A DNA stretch of 47,931 nucleotides from Mycoemilia scoparia. Taxonomy: Eukaryota > Kickxellomycota > Kickxellomycetes > Kickxellales > Kickxellaceae. Of this stretch, positions 45,788 to 47,931 are shown piece by piece (position 1 is the first letter of the stretch; the number at the start of each line of letters is the position of its first letter). The notes under the pieces are model-generated. The model was not told where the DNA came from. It saw only the letters and a program-made list of their open reading frames with translations, and made no database searches. Where the stretch lies: positions 1-47,931 of the forward strand of contig JANBPU010000123.1 in NCBI GenBank assembly GCA_027575805.1. Reading direction: 5' to 3'. The translations under genes and the position numbers were made by a program.

Positions 45788-46476
45788 GGTGTGTGCACAC
45801 ATATAAGTTTGCACACACATACACAAAAAAAGGAGCACTGACACTGATTCCATTTTTTGATCACTTCATGTAACCATCATTTTTTAACTCCCAAATTTTT
45901 GATTTCACATATTTTTCATTACTTTTTTAGCCCACATACTTTACAACAAGTATAAATGATATTAAATACCATCAAGCACATGTATACTAATAAAAGCTTG
46001 CTTAAAAAATAATTTGTTTGAAGTTTATTTTTTATTTTTTAATAAAAATAAAATAACCAACAGACTAGGGTCATTCAGAATGATCCTCAACTATCAAGAA
46101 AGTTGTTTCTAAAAAACTTTTATTCAAAGCAGTTCAAAATTGATCAAAATGGAAAGGAAGGAAAAATACAAGGATGCAAGAAAAGCAGAATGGAATAATT
46201 TATTCAGGATGACTCTAAATAAATAAGAAAGGTAATAATGAGAACTGGGTAAGTAATAAATCATCTAGGATGAATTTAGATAGGAATAAATAATTCAAAA
46301 TAAATATAAATAGTTAACAATATAGACTCTTTAAATCCTTTCAATTACAACTTTATTTTAAAATAAATAAAAGTATGATGAAGATAAATAACCATTCATT
46401 ATGCATTACTAAACTAATAAAAGAATCATAAGGGTTTGGACTTATATATCAGAATTCCAATTGATTCAAGATCACC

Positions 46477-46499
46477 CTGATCAACTAAGAGTTGATCAG
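46477..46499. repeat. Perfect inverted repeat (hairpin)
   Basis: CTGATCAACT, a three-base loop AAG, then AGTTGATCAG: ten perfect base pairs in AT-rich non-coding DNA. Confidence 0.85.
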
Positions 46500-47002
46500 A
46501 ATAATTCTAAATAATTCTGAATAAATCCAGTTTGTAAAATTTATATCATTACAACTCATATTGGCTATAGCACAACATTGGCTATTAACCAGAATACTGT
46601 AAAAAAATCAAAAAGTTTAAAAATACCTAAACAGTTTTAGATACTATTATATCTCTTTGCAGCCATACAGAAATATTTGCTACAAAAAACTATTAAAATA
46701 TATATTACCTTATCTATTACAACTCTTCCTTTATTTTTATAAGAACTGTCTCTGGTAAGCAAATAGCTAAAATAGTAGTTGATATTGCTTTATTACCCAT
46801 AAACTAGTTGATATATTTTTATTAGTAATATAATAGTATAGTTTAGTACAAATAAGCAACAATTGATCTTTTAATTACTTATTTATATATTTCAATAGCC
46901 TTCTTTTATAGATACTATATACAATTTCTTTAGAATTTGGTTAATCCTATCAAAGCATAGATTTTTAAGTTTAAGGAAAAGCTGTTCCTCATCAGTATAT
47001 AA

Positions 47003-47815
47003 TTAGCATTTTTTAGTCCTCTTGGTCTTATTTCTAGGTCTAGAAACAGTATTCTTGGCTGTCTTTTTGGGATTTGGATTAGATTCAACTTCTGCATCTA
47101 CAGCCTCACTTTCTACCAAAGTATCTAGCTTTGTTGATTTGCCTTTACTTGCCTCCCCTTCCAGCCTGAGTCTTTTATATTCAATGATAAACCCAGGACC
47201 ACCAGAACCCCCTGGCCTTAGTATGATATCAGATACTCTGAGACCGGCCTTTACTTCTAATTTTATATCATAATTGTGCTCTTCTCTTTTTAAAATAAGG
47301 AAGGCATAGATCAAATCATGGTAATAGGGCTCCTTCTCCTTTAGGCCAGCATGTAGTCCTGAAAGGAGAAGGCCCCTGATCGCCAAAGCAAACTCTTTGT
47401 AGCTTTGGCCTATAAGGCACAGTGCAAGATTGCACAAATTACTAATTTCACCTGGCACCTTTGTAGATGCAAGCTTTAGCCAGGAGATTAAAACCTCTTT
47501 GTTTGGTATAATGATTTTCTCCCCCGGAACAATGGTAAGGTACCCATGATAATAGGCTCTAGTAAAAAACCTTGTTTGTATAGATGAGTTGGCATGGTTG
47601 GAAGGGTCAATGCTTGGCTCAATACATATTTTGTTTAGGGTAACTAAAGGATCATAGGTATTTTGGATACCTATGTAGTCTACTTCTTTGGTATTTGAGT
47701 CATCAGGTTCAGAGCTTTGTGATGAAATTGTCAATCCATAGGATTGGTGATAATAAACTGACAAGTTAAAACCTTTTTTTTTTTTTTTTTGGTTAGCGTA
47801 GGGAAAACCCATCAT
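47003..47815 (-). CDS. PD-(D/E)XK nuclease-family ORF, N-terminally truncated
   Basis: 270-codon frame. The middle matches the C-terminal part of the AAA-ATPase-like/PD-(D/E)XK repeat-family proteins known from early-diverging fungi and bacteria: HGYLTI..IIIPNKEVLISWL (90-113), then EPYYHDLIYAFLI, a LEVKAGLRVSDIILRP strand (D196) and FIIEYKRLR with E212 and K214, the D...ExK nuclease layout. The upstream ATPase-like region of a full-length member is missing. Residues 1-14 (MMGFPYANQKKKKK) are translated from an adjoining retroposon-like end and its A-tail, so the true homologous part starts near 47773. The C-terminus is a basic Lys/Arg/Thr tail. Probably a 5'-truncated remnant, though the remaining frame is open. 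Function in fungi is unknown. Confidence 0.65.
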   Translation of the reverse strand: MMGFPYANQKKKKKGFNLSVYYHQSYGLTISSQSSEPDDSNTKEVDYIGIQNTYDPLVTLNKICIEPSIDPSNHANSSIQTRFFTRAYYHGYLTIVPGEKIIIPNKEVLISWLKLASTKVPGEISNLCNLALCLIGQSYKEFALAIRGLLLSGLHAGLKEKEPYYHDLIYAFLILKREEHNYDIKLEVKAGLRVSDIILRPGGSGGPGFIIEYKRLRLEGEASKGKSTKLDTLVESEAVDAEVESNPNPKKTAKNTVSRPRNKTKRTKKC

Positions 47816-47931
47816 GGGCGAACCAGTAGCTACTCTGGAACAGTGTGAGACTCCTACTCACTAAAAACCCTCGCCCTTGCTGGAGCCCACTAGCTAAGTG
47901 GGGTTAACAGCTGCCATACCCATTTGGGCTT
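47774..47931 (-). mobile_element. A-tailed retroposon end (SINE- or LINE-like), partial
   Basis: Seventeen T on the + strand (47774-47790) form an A-tail on the minus strand, directly after a GC-richer block ending TTTTCCCTACGCTAACC. The block (47791-47931) differs sharply in composition from the AT-rich surroundings and runs off the window. A GGTTCG motif near 47819 resembles part of a pol III B box, and a loose A-box-like TAGCTAGTGGG lies about 72 bp upstream on the minus strand, so a SINE is possible. A LINE 3' end is equally possible. Confidence 0.5.

Larger units (their letters stand above)
45467..47002. other. Very AT-rich tract between GPATCH1-like and nuclease-like genes
   Basis: Long A/T runs and no coding sequence. 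It contains TIR element copy 10 (partial) and, from about 46070 to 46530, a stretch with recurring GATCA/GGATGA-type motifs and a perfect hairpin at 46477-46499. It could be decayed transposon or LTR material, but no terminal structure is visible. Confidence 0.5.

Overview
The window looks like nuclear DNA of an early-diverging filamentous fungus (Zoopagomycota/Mucoromycota grade; the lineage is my inference). Reasons: spliced protein genes with GT-AG introns, fungal-type housekeeping proteins, CT-rich leaders with TATA boxes, long AT-rich intergenic DNA full of microsatellites, and a PD-(D/E)XK/AAA-ATPase-like repeat-family protein of the kind expanded in such fungi. I saw no tRNA, rRNA, CRISPR array or prokaryotic operon structure.

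Layout. 1-4.2 kb holds no recognisable gene. 4.2-6.7 kb: cytosolic aspartate aminotransferase (+, 3 exons). 8.3-10.5 kb: NADP-isocitrate dehydrogenase (+), which appears to have two promoters and two first exons giving mitochondrial and cytosolic forms. 11.0-13.5 kb: COG5-like Golgi tether subunit (-), convergent with IDH. 14.3-16.7 kb: ER transmembrane protein with three thioredoxin domains (+). 17.6-19.3 kb: mitochondrial sulfide:quinone oxidoreductase (+, 4 exons). 20.2-21.6 kb: D-amino-acid oxidase family flavoenzyme (+, 4 exons), tail to tail with a PBN1/PIG-X GPI-mannosyltransferase subunit (-, 2 exons, 21.8-23.8 kb). A 10 kb gene-poor stretch follows, then an HMG-box transcription factor (+, 34.0-35.9 kb), another 7.4 kb gene-poor stretch, a GPATCH1-like RNA-processing protein without a visible G-patch (+, 43.3-45.5 kb), a very AT-rich tract, and at the right edge a 5'-truncated nuclease-family ORF (-) fused to the A-tail of a retroposon-like sequence.

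The most interesting non-genic feature is a family of about ten short (79-147 bp) terminal-inverted-repeat elements, TA-flanked with a core TTATTTTTGAAGGG terminus. They look like non-autonomous Tc1/mariner-type MITEs. Copies lie 107-324 bp beyond the stop codons of six of the nine intact genes and none lies within 500 bp upstream of a start codon.

Functionally the left half is rich in central carbon/nitrogen and redox enzymes (AAT, IDH, D-amino-acid oxidase, SQR). I read this as ordinary housekeeping content, not a cluster. The second IDH splice form would recreate a classic mitochondrial processing site (R-x-Y/S) exactly at the exon junction, which supports the dual-targeting model.
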